Assembly (NCBI GenBank): GCA_013152585.1
Contig: JAADGC010000153.1
Location: 1 to 52,017 of the forward strand
Reading direction: 5' to 3'
Origin: Chloroflexota bacterium
GTDB taxonomy: Bacteria; Chloroflexota; Anaerolineae; J102
DNA length: 52,017 nt
A program made the position numbers and the translations under genes. The notes beneath the pieces are model-generated. The model ran no database searches, was not told the origin of the DNA, and saw only the letters and a program-made list of their open reading frames with translations. Below, piece by piece: positions 31,959 to 39,692 of this stretch. How positions within the stretch are numbered: the first letter of the stretch is position 1; the number at the start of each line of letters is the position of its first letter.

Positions 31959-33644
31959 ATGATTCTCAGTTCCGCTGCACAAATTCGCGAGTACACAGAA
32001 AAAGGCTGGTGGGGCACAGACACCATCCTCGACCTTTTCCTGAAAGATGTCCAGGCCACGCCGGATGCCGTTGCCGTAGTCGATCCGCCCAATCGCGGCG
32101 ATTTGATCGCTGGCGCACCTCAGCGTCTGACCTACACCGAGCTGAAGGAGGCAACCGAGCGGCTGGCCGGGGCCATGGCAGAGGCCGGGCTCAGGCAAGA
32201 TGATGTTCTGATGGTGCAATTACCCAATATCGTGGAACTGGTAGCGATTTACCTCGCCGCCGCCCGTCTGGGAGTGATCGTCAGCCCGTTGCCCATGCAA
32301 TATCGCAGCCACGAATTACGACAATTGATGGCGCTTACCACACCCCGCGCATTCATCTCGACCATGGATTTTCATGGCTTCAACTATGTGGCTATGGTGC
32401 AGGAGCACCAGGCCGAGTTCCCCAGCTTGCAGTGGATTGCCGCCCTGGAAGCCGAAACACCCGATGGCGTTCTCTCGTTGACCCAGATGTTAAACACCCC
32501 CCTCGACGGCGCCGCGCCGCGGGCTGATGTCACCGCCAATGATATCTTCACCATTTGCTGGACGTCGGGCACCGAAGCTGCCCCCAAAGGCGTGCCCCGC
32601 AGCCACAATCACTGGATTTGGATATCCTACGCCTCCATCGACGGCTGTGAATTCGAGGCCGGGCACCATCTGCTGAACCCCTTTCCCCTGATCAACATGG
32701 CCGGCATCGGCGGCATGCTGGTTCCCTGGCTGCTCACCGGCGGCAAACTCGTGCTGCATCAGCCCTTTGATCTGCCCACCTATCTCAAGCAAATCGTCGT
32801 GGAGAAGATCAACTACACCGTAGCCCCACCCGCCTTGCTCAACATGCTGCTGATGCGGCCGGAAATCCTGGAAAAAGTGGACTTGAGTGCGATGAAAAAC
32901 ATCGGTTCCGGCTCTGCCCCCCTCTCGCCGTGGATGGTGACGCAGTGGCAGGAAAAATACGATCTCATCGTCATCAACATCTTCGGCTCGAATGAAGGCG
33001 CCTCGTTCACAAGCGGCCACAACGAATTCCCCGACCCCGCCATCCGTGCCCAGTACTTCCCCCGCTTCGGCGTACCCGAATATGTCTGGCCGTCGCGCGT
33101 TGCCGCCCAGATGTTGACCAAGCTGGTGGACCCGGCGTCCGGGCAGGAGATCACCGAGCCCGGCATTCCCGGCGAGTTGGCGATCAAGGGGCCCGGCATC
33201 TTCCCGGGCTACTACAAACGCCCCGATCTCACCGCCAAGGTATTCGATGAAGATGGCTATTTCTATACCGGCGATCTGTTCGAGATAGCCGGTGAGGGCG
33301 ACAAGCTCGACCGCTATCGCTTTGTGGGCCGCGTGAAAGACATCATCAATCGCGGTGGCGTCAAGATTTCGTCGGAGGAGATCGAAGGCTTGATCATGGG
33401 CCACCCGAAAGTGGCTGAGGTGGCCGTCGTCGGGTATCCCGATGAACGCATGGGCGAGAAACTCTGTGCGGTCGTTGCCGTCAAGCCGGGACAAAGCCTC
33501 ACCCTGCCGGAAATCGTGGACTATCTCAAGGCGAAGGACATCGCCGTGTTCAAATTACCGGAAAAGTTGCTTGTAGTCGATAGATTGCCCCGCAATCCCG
33601 TGGGGAAAGTCCTGAAGAGAACCCTGAGAGAGCAAGTGCGGTAA
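31959..33644 (+). CDS. AMP-dependent synthetase/ligase, second acid-activating enzyme
   Basis: ANL-superfamily acid-CoA ligase of 561 aa. The start at 31959 is chosen because AAGGAGG ends seven bases before it; an in-frame GTG lies two codons earlier. The P-loop region reads TICWTSGTEAAPKGVPRSHNHW split around the usual T/S-G-T-x-x-x-P-K-G-V. Further motifs are NIFGSNEG, GYFYTGDLFEI, GRVKDIINRGGVKISSEEIE, and the catalytic Lys in RNPVGKVLKRTLRE. The N-terminus (QIREYTEKGWWG) resembles aryl- and cyclic-acid ligases such as 2,3-dihydroxybenzoate-AMP ligase and cyclohexanecarboxylate-CoA ligase, so the acid may be cyclic or aromatic (inference). It ends two bases before the acyl-CoA dehydrogenase gene, so the two are co-transcribed. 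Confidence 0.9.
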   Translation: MILSSAAQIREYTEKGWWGTDTILDLFLKDVQATPDAVAVVDPPNRGDLIAGAPQRLTYTELKEATERLAGAMAEAGLRQDDVLMVQLPNIVELVAIYLAAARLGVIVSPLPMQYRSHELRQLMALTTPRAFISTMDFHGFNYVAMVQEHQAEFPSLQWIAALEAETPDGVLSLTQMLNTPLDGAAPRADVTANDIFTICWTSGTEAAPKGVPRSHNHWIWISYASIDGCEFEAGHHLLNPFPLINMAGIGGMLVPWLLTGGKLVLHQPFDLPTYLKQIVVEKINYTVAPPALLNMLLMRPEILEKVDLSAMKNIGSGSAPLSPWMVTQWQEKYDLIVINIFGSNEGASFTSGHNEFPDPAIRAQYFPRFGVPEYVWPSRVAAQMLTKLVDPASGQEITEPGIPGELAIKGPGIFPGYYKRPDLTAKVFDEDGYFYTGDLFEIAGEGDKLDRYRFVGRVKDIINRGGVKISSEEIEGLIMGHPKVAEVAVVGYPDERMGEKLCAVVAVKPGQSLTLPEIVDYLKAKDIAVFKLPEKLLVVDRLPRNPVGKVLKRTLREQVR

Positions 33645-33646
33645 CG

Positions 33647-34789
33647 ATGAATTTCAACCTCACGGACGAGCAATCCTTTATCCAGGCAACCATCCGTAAG
33701 TTTATGCGTCGGGAGTGCCCTCGCCCGCTAGCTCACGAGCTGGACGAACAAGGCGCATTTCCGGGTGACCCCCGGCAAAAACTGGCCCGGCTGGGATTCT
33801 GCAGCCTCACTGTGCCCGAAGCCTATGGTGGGGGAGGCCCCGATCTCGTGGCGGCCGCCATCGTCGTGGAGGAAATTGCCCGGCTGGCGCCCGTGCTGGC
33901 GGGCGCCTTCGCCAGCACGGCCCTGTACGGCGGTGAGGCCATCACCCTGCTGGGCAGCGCCGAGCAAAAACAGCGGCTTCTGCCGGCGGTGGCCGCGGAC
34001 GAACTCTCGTTCAGTCTGGCGCTGAACGAGCCTGCGGGCGACATGCCAACCACGGTTATCGCCCAGGGCGATGGCTATGTGCTGCAGGGGCGCAAGGCCT
34101 TTGTCAGCCTGGCAGACAGCGCCGATTATCTCCTGGTCCTGGCCCAAAGCGATGCCAACGGCGCCCAGTCTCTCTTCCTCGTCCCGGCGCAGGCCAGCGG
34201 CATCCGGCGTCAGGCCGTGGAGATGGTGGGGTATCACGGAATGGGCCTGTTTACAGTTGAGTTCGATCAGGTTCATGTGTCGGCAGACAAGCTGTTGGGC
34301 GGCGCCGAGGCCTGGCATCAGGGCAAGAATCAGGCCCGCATCTTGGGGACAATCGAGCATGTGGCACAGACAGCAATGGCACTTGGTATCGCCCAAGGTG
34401 CTTATGAATACACGCTCGGCTATGCGCAGGAGCGACGCCAATTCGGCCACGCCCTCGCCGACTTCGAGGCCATCCGGCACATGCTCGTCGATCTGGCAAT
34501 CGAAATCCAGGCCGTGCGTCTTATGCTCACTCAGGCCTGCTGGCAGGCTGATCAGGGGCGCCCGTTTGCCTTGGAGGCGGCCATGGCCCGGCTGCGGGCG
34601 GGCAAGCTGGCCCGGCAGGCGGGATTACAGGCTGTGCACATCCTGGGCGGATATGGCTACACGACCGAGTACGATGCCCAACGCGCTCTGAGAGACGCCC
34701 TGGTGCTTTTCTCCGGCAGTGAAACCCCGGCTCTGCTCAAGAACTCGATCGGCGATCTGTTAGCGCTGAGCTCGAATGGAGGATGCTAA
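33647..34789 (+). CDS. Acyl-CoA dehydrogenase family subunit lacking the catalytic Glu
   Basis: Flavoprotein-type subunit of 380 aa. The three ACAD domains are recognisable. FAD-contact motifs from the partner-facing side are kept (AQERRQFGHALADFEA and HILGGYGYTTEYDAQRALRD). The base position of the MCAD/SCAD type (YEGT) reads FSGSE, and the alternative IVD/LCAD-type position (ERL) reads NQARIL, so I find no catalytic Glu at either site. The middle domain also carries ALNEPAGDM in place of the usual TEPxAGSD. Together with the second dehydrogenase gene at 37042 this suggests a heteromeric alpha2beta2 enzyme in which this chain supplies FAD contacts and the other the base. It is packed between the ligase (2-bp gap) and the aldolase-like gene. 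Confidence 0.9.
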   Translation: MNFNLTDEQSFIQATIRKFMRRECPRPLAHELDEQGAFPGDPRQKLARLGFCSLTVPEAYGGGGPDLVAAAIVVEEIARLAPVLAGAFASTALYGGEAITLLGSAEQKQRLLPAVAADELSFSLALNEPAGDMPTTVIAQGDGYVLQGRKAFVSLADSADYLLVLAQSDANGAQSLFLVPAQASGIRRQAVEMVGYHGMGLFTVEFDQVHVSADKLLGGAEAWHQGKNQARILGTIEHVAQTAMALGIAQGAYEYTLGYAQERRQFGHALADFEAIRHMLVDLAIEIQAVRLMLTQACWQADQGRPFALEAAMARLRAGKLARQAGLQAVHILGGYGYTTEYDAQRALRDALVLFSGSETPALLKNSIGDLLALSSNGGC

Positions 34790-34793
34790 CGTT

Positions 34794-35975
34794 ATGGGCA
34801 CATTCAAAGGACAAGTGGCCATTGTGGGCATCGGGGAAGTGCCGACCGGACGTTTCCCCGAGCGCAGTGCTATTTATTGCGCTGTCAAAGCGGCGCAACT
34901 GGCCATTGCCGATGCCGGCCTGCACAAGGACGACATCGATACCGTCATCCCCACGACCGCTTTGTACAATGCCAAGTTCAACACCGACTTGGTGACAGGG
35001 CGCATTGTGGAGGAATTGGGGTTGCGCGTCAGAAACAATCTCCAGCTTTTCGCCGGTGGGGCGACCAGTGCCATCATGCTCAAAGTCGCGGCCGGGCTGA
35101 TCAGCACCGGCGTTTCCGACGCCATCCTTTTCGTCCATGCCGATAAACTGGGCAGCGGCGTTTCTGGCCAGGAAGGGATCGACCTGTTTTCGACGGCGGG
35201 GATTTCCAAAGAATGGGAAGTGCCCTACGGCTTGCACTATTCCGCCGTCGCCGGGCTGATCACGCAGCGCACCATGTATGAGACGGCTACGACGGCAGAA
35301 CAATTGGCCTCGGTGTGCGTTTCCAACCGCAAGTGGGCCCAGCTCAATCCCCTGGCCATGTTCCGCAAACCCCTGAGCATCGAGAAAGTTCTGAATTCGA
35401 AAATCCTCTCCTCCCCGCTCCATGCCTACGAGTCCAACATGTTGGCGGATGGCGGCGCCGCCTTTATCGTCACCTCGGCGCAGCGGGCGCGCACCCTCAG
35501 CGAGCGCCCGGCCTATCTGCTGGGAGAAGGATCCCGCGTCACCCACTTTGCGCTGTCGCAAGAACCCGACATGACCCGTTTCGGCTACGCGGCGGCAGCA
35601 GCCGACGCCTACGCCATGGCCGGTCTATCACCGGCTGATATCGATCTGGCCGAGCTCTACGATTCCTATCCCATCTTTCAACTGATCGCTTTGGAGGAAC
35701 TGGGCTTGTGTGCCCGCGGCGAGGCCGGGAGCTTTGTGCTGGCAGGTCACACCTGGCCGGGGGGAAAGCTGCCCATGACCACCAACGGCGGCATGCTCTC
35801 GCAGGGGCACACCGGCGCCGGTGGCGGCATCTCCATCTTGATAGAAGCCGCGCGGCAGTTGATGGGCAAAGCGGGCGAACGGCAGGTTCCCAATGCGCGC
35901 TTTGCCATCGAGACGGCCACAGGCGGCACCTATGTCGATGCCCATGTCACACTTTTAGGCAATGAAATTCCGTAA
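34794..35975 (+). CDS. Thiolase-fold protein without nucleophilic Cys, Ltp2-like retro-aldolase candidate
   Basis: A 393-aa protein of the SCP-x/Ltp2 branch of the thiolase superfamily. The ATG at 34794 follows GGAGG; an ATG at 34776 would overlap the upstream gene and lacks a ribosome site. Where thiolases have the nucleophile Cys (CxS/CxSG) this protein has LFAGGATSAIM, with no Cys. The C-terminal catalytic motif reads LAELYDSYPIFQ, a YDSY at 289-292, in place of HDCF of SCP-x thiolases, and NGGMLSQGHTGAGG replaces the NxxGG-GHP loop. This is the pattern described for steroid side-chain aldolases (Ltp2), which act with a DUF35 partner; that partner gene follows at 36151. Retro-aldol activity is inference; a DpgC-like or non-catalytic role cannot be excluded. 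Confidence 0.85.
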   Translation: MGTFKGQVAIVGIGEVPTGRFPERSAIYCAVKAAQLAIADAGLHKDDIDTVIPTTALYNAKFNTDLVTGRIVEELGLRVRNNLQLFAGGATSAIMLKVAAGLISTGVSDAILFVHADKLGSGVSGQEGIDLFSTAGISKEWEVPYGLHYSAVAGLITQRTMYETATTAEQLASVCVSNRKWAQLNPLAMFRKPLSIEKVLNSKILSSPLHAYESNMLADGGAAFIVTSAQRARTLSERPAYLLGEGSRVTHFALSQEPDMTRFGYAAAAADAYAMAGLSPADIDLAELYDSYPIFQLIALEELGLCARGEAGSFVLAGHTWPGGKLPMTTNGGMLSQGHTGAGGGISILIEAARQLMGKAGERQVPNARFAIETATGGTYVDAHVTLLGNEIP

Positions 35976-36022
35976 ATGGAATCTGGCGAAAATCACGTTG
36001 GCCGCGTAAGACGGCATTTTCA

Positions 36023-36100
36023 GCCACAGATTGCACGGATTCCCACAGATTTTCACTTGATTTTTTTGATTTTTCCGTGAAAATCCGTGTAATCCGTGGC
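36023..36100. repeat. Imperfect inverted repeat, MITE/REP-like
   Basis: Arms of about 34 bp (36023-36056 and 36067-36100) face each other around an AT-rich centre: GCCACAGATTGCACGGAT on the left, ATCCGTGTAATCCGTGGC on the right. The arms differ at several places. A partial homologue lies at 23691-23745. The 175-bp gap between the aldolase-like and DUF35 genes consists mostly of this element. Confidence 0.75.
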
Positions 36101-36150
36101 AAAAGCAAAAAACGCCAGTGTCCAGTTCCATAAGACACGCGAGGCACATC

Positions 36151-36555
36151 ATGCCAGCAAAACCACTTCCCCCCACTGATCCCTGGACAGAACCCTACTG
36201 GACCGCTGCTCGCCAGGGCAAGTTGCTGATTCAACGCTGTAAAACCTGCCACCACTATGTCTTTTACCCGCGCCTGGTCTGCCCTCATTGCGGCGCTGAC
36301 GCCCTCGCCTGGGTGGAAGCAACGGGCAAAGGGGTGATCTACACCTATTCGGTGGTCACCAACAACCCGCCTTCGGCGTTCATGGCCGACCTTCCCTTTG
36401 TCATCGCTGTGGTGCAGCTCGCAGAGGGCGTGCGCATGATGGCGAACATTGTCGATTGCGATTCTGCCGCCCTGCACTGCGACATGCCCGTGGAAGTAAC
36501 TTTTGAAGCACGCAGCGATGAAATCACACTGCCCCAGTTCAGGCCCCAGCGATGA
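36151..36555 (+). CDS. DUF35 zinc-ribbon and OB-fold protein, aldolase partner
   Basis: A 134-aa protein with a rubredoxin-like zinc ribbon (RCKTCHHYVFYPRLVCPHCG, Cys pairs CxxC and CxxC) and an OB fold (GKGVIYTYSVVTNNPPSAF onward). Such proteins bind and stabilise thiolase-fold enzymes and their acyl-CoA ligand; in mycobacteria the DUF35 part of ChsH2 does this for Ltp2. An earlier frame to 36118 begins in the repeat, so ATG at 36151 is used. The gene follows the thiolase-fold gene across the repeat element and precedes the MaoC gene, matching the ChsH arrangement but with the two domains encoded separately. Confidence 0.92.
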   Translation: MPAKPLPPTDPWTEPYWTAARQGKLLIQRCKTCHHYVFYPRLVCPHCGADALAWVEATGKGVIYTYSVVTNNPPSAFMADLPFVIAVVQLAEGVRMMANIVDCDSAALHCDMPVEVTFEARSDEITLPQFRPQR

Positions 36556-36591
36556 ACCGGCAGCCAGCCAAGCCCACACCAGGAGGAAACA

Positions 36592-37041
36592 ATGCCTGAA
36601 AAATACTGGGATGATTTTAGCGTAGGCGAAACCTTCGACAGTCCCGGCATCACCGTCACCGAAACCCATCTGGTCAACTGGGCGGGCCTGACAATGGATT
36701 TTTATCCCTTGCACATGAATGAGGAATACGCCCGCCACACGCCCTTTGGCGAGCGCATCGCCCACGGACCGTTGACCTTTGCCCTGGCGGTGGGCATGAT
36801 GGCAATGACCGGCGCTGCCAAGGACTCGGTCATCGCCTGGCTGGGCGTCGACAACATGCGCATACCGGCGCCGGTCAAAATCGGCGATACGATCAAGCTG
36901 CATGTCGAAGTGACAGAGATGCGACCCACCCGAAAACCCAGCCAGGGACTGACGACCATGCGCTACACCGTCAGCAACCAGCATCAGCAAATGGTGATGG
37001 TTTTCGATATGAAATTCTTAATGCACAAGCGAGCTTCCTGA
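36592..37041 (+). CDS. MaoC-family (R)-specific enoyl-CoA hydratase
   Basis: Adds water to an enoyl-CoA. Hot-dog-fold protein of 149 aa. The hydratase motif reads MDFYPLHMNEEYARHTPFG with the catalytic Asp and His (D-x4-H here) and the following IAHGPLTFALAVGMM. A strong GGAGGAAAC ribosome site precedes the ATG. Its stop is followed at once by the start of the second acyl-CoA dehydrogenase, a hallmark of linked expression. In the mycobacterial igr set the equivalent ChsH1 pairs with the MaoC half of ChsH2; here a single MaoC protein presumably acts as a homodimer or with a partner outside the window. Confidence 0.92.
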   Translation: MPEKYWDDFSVGETFDSPGITVTETHLVNWAGLTMDFYPLHMNEEYARHTPFGERIAHGPLTFALAVGMMAMTGAAKDSVIAWLGVDNMRIPAPVKIGDTIKLHVEVTEMRPTRKPSQGLTTMRYTVSNQHQQMVMVFDMKFLMHKRAS

Positions 37042-38205
37042 ATGTACACAACACCTCAAACCGGGACGCGACCAGGCCTGGACCAGGCTGCCATTCGCGC
37101 CACCGTACGAGATTTTGTCGAACGGGAAATCCCGCCAGATCGGGCCCGTGCCATCGACCAAAACGACGAATATCCGTCCGATCTCCTTGACAAATTCGGC
37201 CAGACGGGTTTGTGGGGGATCAATATCGCCGAGGAATACGGAGGACTGGGGGGGTGCCCGGTGGATGCCTTGCCGATTTACGAGGAATTATCGCGACGCC
37301 TGCCGGTGCTGGCGTGGGTGATCGGCAATATCTTGCTCTATGGCAACGACATCATCGGCAAAAGCGGCAGCCCTGAGCAAAAAGAGTACTACTTGCCACG
37401 TCTGGCGCAGGGTGAATTGCGCTTCAGTTTCGCCCTCACCGAGCCCAACGCCGGTTCCGATGCGGCCAAAATCAGCACCAAAGCCACCTTCAGGGAGGGG
37501 CACTACCTCATCACCGGTAGCAAGATGTTCATCACCGGCGCCGGGGTTAGCGACGTGGTGGTGACCATGACCCGCACCGCCCCCTCCAAATACCGGGGAA
37601 TCACCGCCTTCCTGGTGCCCACAGCCACCCCGGGGTACAGCACCAGCCACCTCAAAAAACTGGGCTATCAGGGGTCCGATACCTGCGCCGTGCATTACGA
37701 AGATGTCCAGGTGACCCCCAGCCACATACTGGGCGGCGAATCCTGTCTGAATCAGGGGTGGGGGCAGATGGTGAAGCTCTTGAACAGTGAACGCCTGGCC
37801 CTGGCATCCTGCTCGTTGGGCATCGGCCAGGCTGTCCTGGACGAAACCATCGCCTACGCCAAAGAACGCTTCCATCTGGCGCAAGGCCGCTGGCAACACC
37901 AGGCCATCCGCCACGCCTTGGTCGATATGGCCACCGAGCTGGAAGCTGCCCGGCACTTGACGTATCATGCCGCCCGCCTGGAGGGCGCCGGGATCGAGTG
38001 TGTACGGGAGACATCCATGGCCAAATACTTCGCTTCGGAGACGGCCAAAAAAATCGCCCTGCAGGGCGTCGAAATCCTGGGCAGAGACGGCGCCACCCTG
38101 GCGTTCGACTGCCAACGCGCTTTGCGCGATGTGCTGGTGCTGAGCATCGGCGGCGGCACCACGCAGATTCAGAAAAACATCGTCGCCAGGCAGATGGGGT
38201 TATAA
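37042..38205 (+). CDS. Acyl-CoA dehydrogenase family subunit with IVD/LCAD-type Glu
   Basis: A 387-aa ACAD. FSFALTEPNAGSDAAKIST and the substrate loop are kept. The MCAD-type base site reads IGGGTTQIQ (Gly in place of Glu), but the IVD/LCAD-type site LLNSERLALA keeps a Glu, so this chain can be the catalytic one. FAD-contact motifs that act on the neighbouring subunit are altered: AKERFHLAQGRW replaces RQFG, and EILGRDGATLAFD replaces LGGxGY. Losses here are complementary to those of the 33647 protein, which keeps the FAD motifs and lacks a base, as in the ChsE1/ChsE2 heteromers. It begins directly after the MaoC stop and is followed 6 bp later by the TetR gene. Confidence 0.92.
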   Translation: MYTTPQTGTRPGLDQAAIRATVRDFVEREIPPDRARAIDQNDEYPSDLLDKFGQTGLWGINIAEEYGGLGGCPVDALPIYEELSRRLPVLAWVIGNILLYGNDIIGKSGSPEQKEYYLPRLAQGELRFSFALTEPNAGSDAAKISTKATFREGHYLITGSKMFITGAGVSDVVVTMTRTAPSKYRGITAFLVPTATPGYSTSHLKKLGYQGSDTCAVHYEDVQVTPSHILGGESCLNQGWGQMVKLLNSERLALASCSLGIGQAVLDETIAYAKERFHLAQGRWQHQAIRHALVDMATELEAARHLTYHAARLEGAGIECVRETSMAKYFASETAKKIALQGVEILGRDGATLAFDCQRALRDVLVLSIGGGTTQIQKNIVARQMGL

Positions 38206-38211
38206 AAACCT

Positions 38212-38796
38212 ATGATGACACAGAATAAAAAGAAAAAGCAAAAGCAGATCCTCCAGGCGGCCAAAGAGATGTTTGGTCGCTATGGATTCCGTAAAACGAC
38301 CGTGGACGAGATCGCAGAACAGGCCGGCATCTCCAAGCGCACCATGTACAAGCTGTTTCACAGCAAAGTCACTCTGCTGGCCGATTTGGTCCTGGACGAA
38401 GCCCTGACCTTCCGCAGCCATTGCCTGGTCACGTTGCAACAGTACGAAGATCCGAGTGAGAAAGTACAGATGTTCTTCAAATTGAGCAACGCCTACTTTG
38501 ACGAGAATCCTTTTCTGGGGCGGGTCATGGCAGACGACGACCGCCTGTACACACCCTTTCTGGGCGACGAACTGCACTGGGTGGAAGAGGGCATCGAGAG
38601 CATTATGGCCGGCCTCCTGCGCCATGGGATCGAGAGCGGCGTTTTTCGGGATGAAGACTTCACGGCGACGTTGCAGTGCATGATGGTCTTGTTTTGCGAA
38701 TTTGCCTACCACCGTGGCTCTCGCCAAGACGGCAACGACGCCTGGATTTCGTTCATTTTACATGCTATCAGCCGCGACCCCACCGGCGAATCGTAA
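38212..38796 (+). CDS. TetR/AcrR-family transcriptional regulator
   Basis: DNA-binding regulator of 194 aa. The N-terminal helix-turn-helix is clear: FGRYGFRKTTVDEIAEQAG followed by ISKRTMYKLFHSK. The C-terminal ligand-binding part is helical and unassigned. It lies inside the plus-strand run, 6 bp after an acyl-CoA dehydrogenase and 88 bp before the SDR gene, so it is a good candidate for acyl-CoA-responsive repression of the cluster. No palindromic operator was identified with confidence. Start is the first of two adjacent ATGs; the second is also possible. Confidence 0.92.
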   Translation: MMTQNKKKKQKQILQAAKEMFGRYGFRKTTVDEIAEQAGISKRTMYKLFHSKVTLLADLVLDEALTFRSHCLVTLQQYEDPSEKVQMFFKLSNAYFDENPFLGRVMADDDRLYTPFLGDELHWVEEGIESIMAGLLRHGIESGVFRDEDFTATLQCMMVLFCEFAYHRGSRQDGNDAWISFILHAISRDPTGES

Positions 38797-38884
38797 TCCA
38801 ACGAAACCATCACCCGCACAGCCTCTTTTGCCATGGTTTCCCTCATCGACTAGATCATCATTCCACCCCCAAGGAGAACCTTTT

Positions 38885-39649
38885 ATGGATGTTTCTTATC
38901 TATCATTAGCAGGCAAGACCGCGCTGGTCACCGGCGGCAGTCGTGGTATTGGCCGCGCCATCGCCCTGGCGTTGGCCGATGCCGGCGCCGATGTGGCTAT
39001 CAGCAGCCGTAAGATGCCCGCCCTGCAGGAGGTTGCGACAGAAATCAAGGCGATGGGGCGCCGCGCTCTGCCGGTAGCCGCACACAACCGCAAGCCCGAG
39101 GCGTTGCGACAGCTCATGGCCACGGTGCAGGCGGCGTTTGGCCGTCTGGATATTCTGGTCAACAACGCTGCCACCAATCCGATTCTGGCGCCGCTGATAG
39201 ATGTCGAGGAAACAACCTTCGATGTGATCATGGACACCAATCTCAAAGGCTATTTCCTGCTTTCACAGATGGCCGCCAAGATAATGCTTGGCCAGGGCGG
39301 AGGCGTCATTCTCAACATCTCCTCGGTGGGAGGTGTCACACCCGACAAAGGCCTGGGCGTCTATTGCATCAGCAAAGCGGCCATCAATATGCTCACACAG
39401 GTGCTCGCCATCGAACTGGGAGAATACAACATTCGTGTCAACGCCCTCGCTCCCGGCGTGGTGAAGACGCGCTTCAGCCGGGCACTCTGGAGCAATGAGA
39501 AGATCATGGCCCAGGAGATGGCGCACACCCCCTTACAACGCATCGCCACGCCCGAAGAAGTGGGCAGAATGGCCCTGGCAATGGTCTCCGACGCTTCCGC
39601 CTACATCACCGGCCAGATAGTGGTCATGGATGGCGGCGGCTCCATCTAA
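38885..39649 (+). CDS. Short-chain dehydrogenase/reductase
   Basis: NAD(P)-dependent classical SDR of 254 aa. The ATG at 38885 is used: AAGGAG lies eight bases upstream and the sequence begins at a normal SDR N-terminus; the longer frame to 38702 overlaps the TetR gene. Coenzyme motif TGGSRGIGRAIA, LVNNAATNP, catalytic Ser in ISSVGG, and YCISK (Y-x3-K) are all present. The C-terminus DGGGSI is typical of the FabG-like group. It most likely oxidises or reduces a hydroxyl or keto group on the pathway substrate; the exact substrate cannot be read from the sequence. The next gene follows after 43 bp. Confidence 0.93.
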   Translation: MDVSYLSLAGKTALVTGGSRGIGRAIALALADAGADVAISSRKMPALQEVATEIKAMGRRALPVAAHNRKPEALRQLMATVQAAFGRLDILVNNAATNPILAPLIDVEETTFDVIMDTNLKGYFLLSQMAAKIMLGQGGGVILNISSVGGVTPDKGLGVYCISKAAINMLTQVLAIELGEYNIRVNALAPGVVKTRFSRALWSNEKIMAQEMAHTPLQRIATPEEVGRMALAMVSDASAYITGQIVVMDGGGSI

Positions 39650-39692
39650 TCCCGATCCCCGCAGGCGATCCACTCTTCAAGGGAGTATAACA

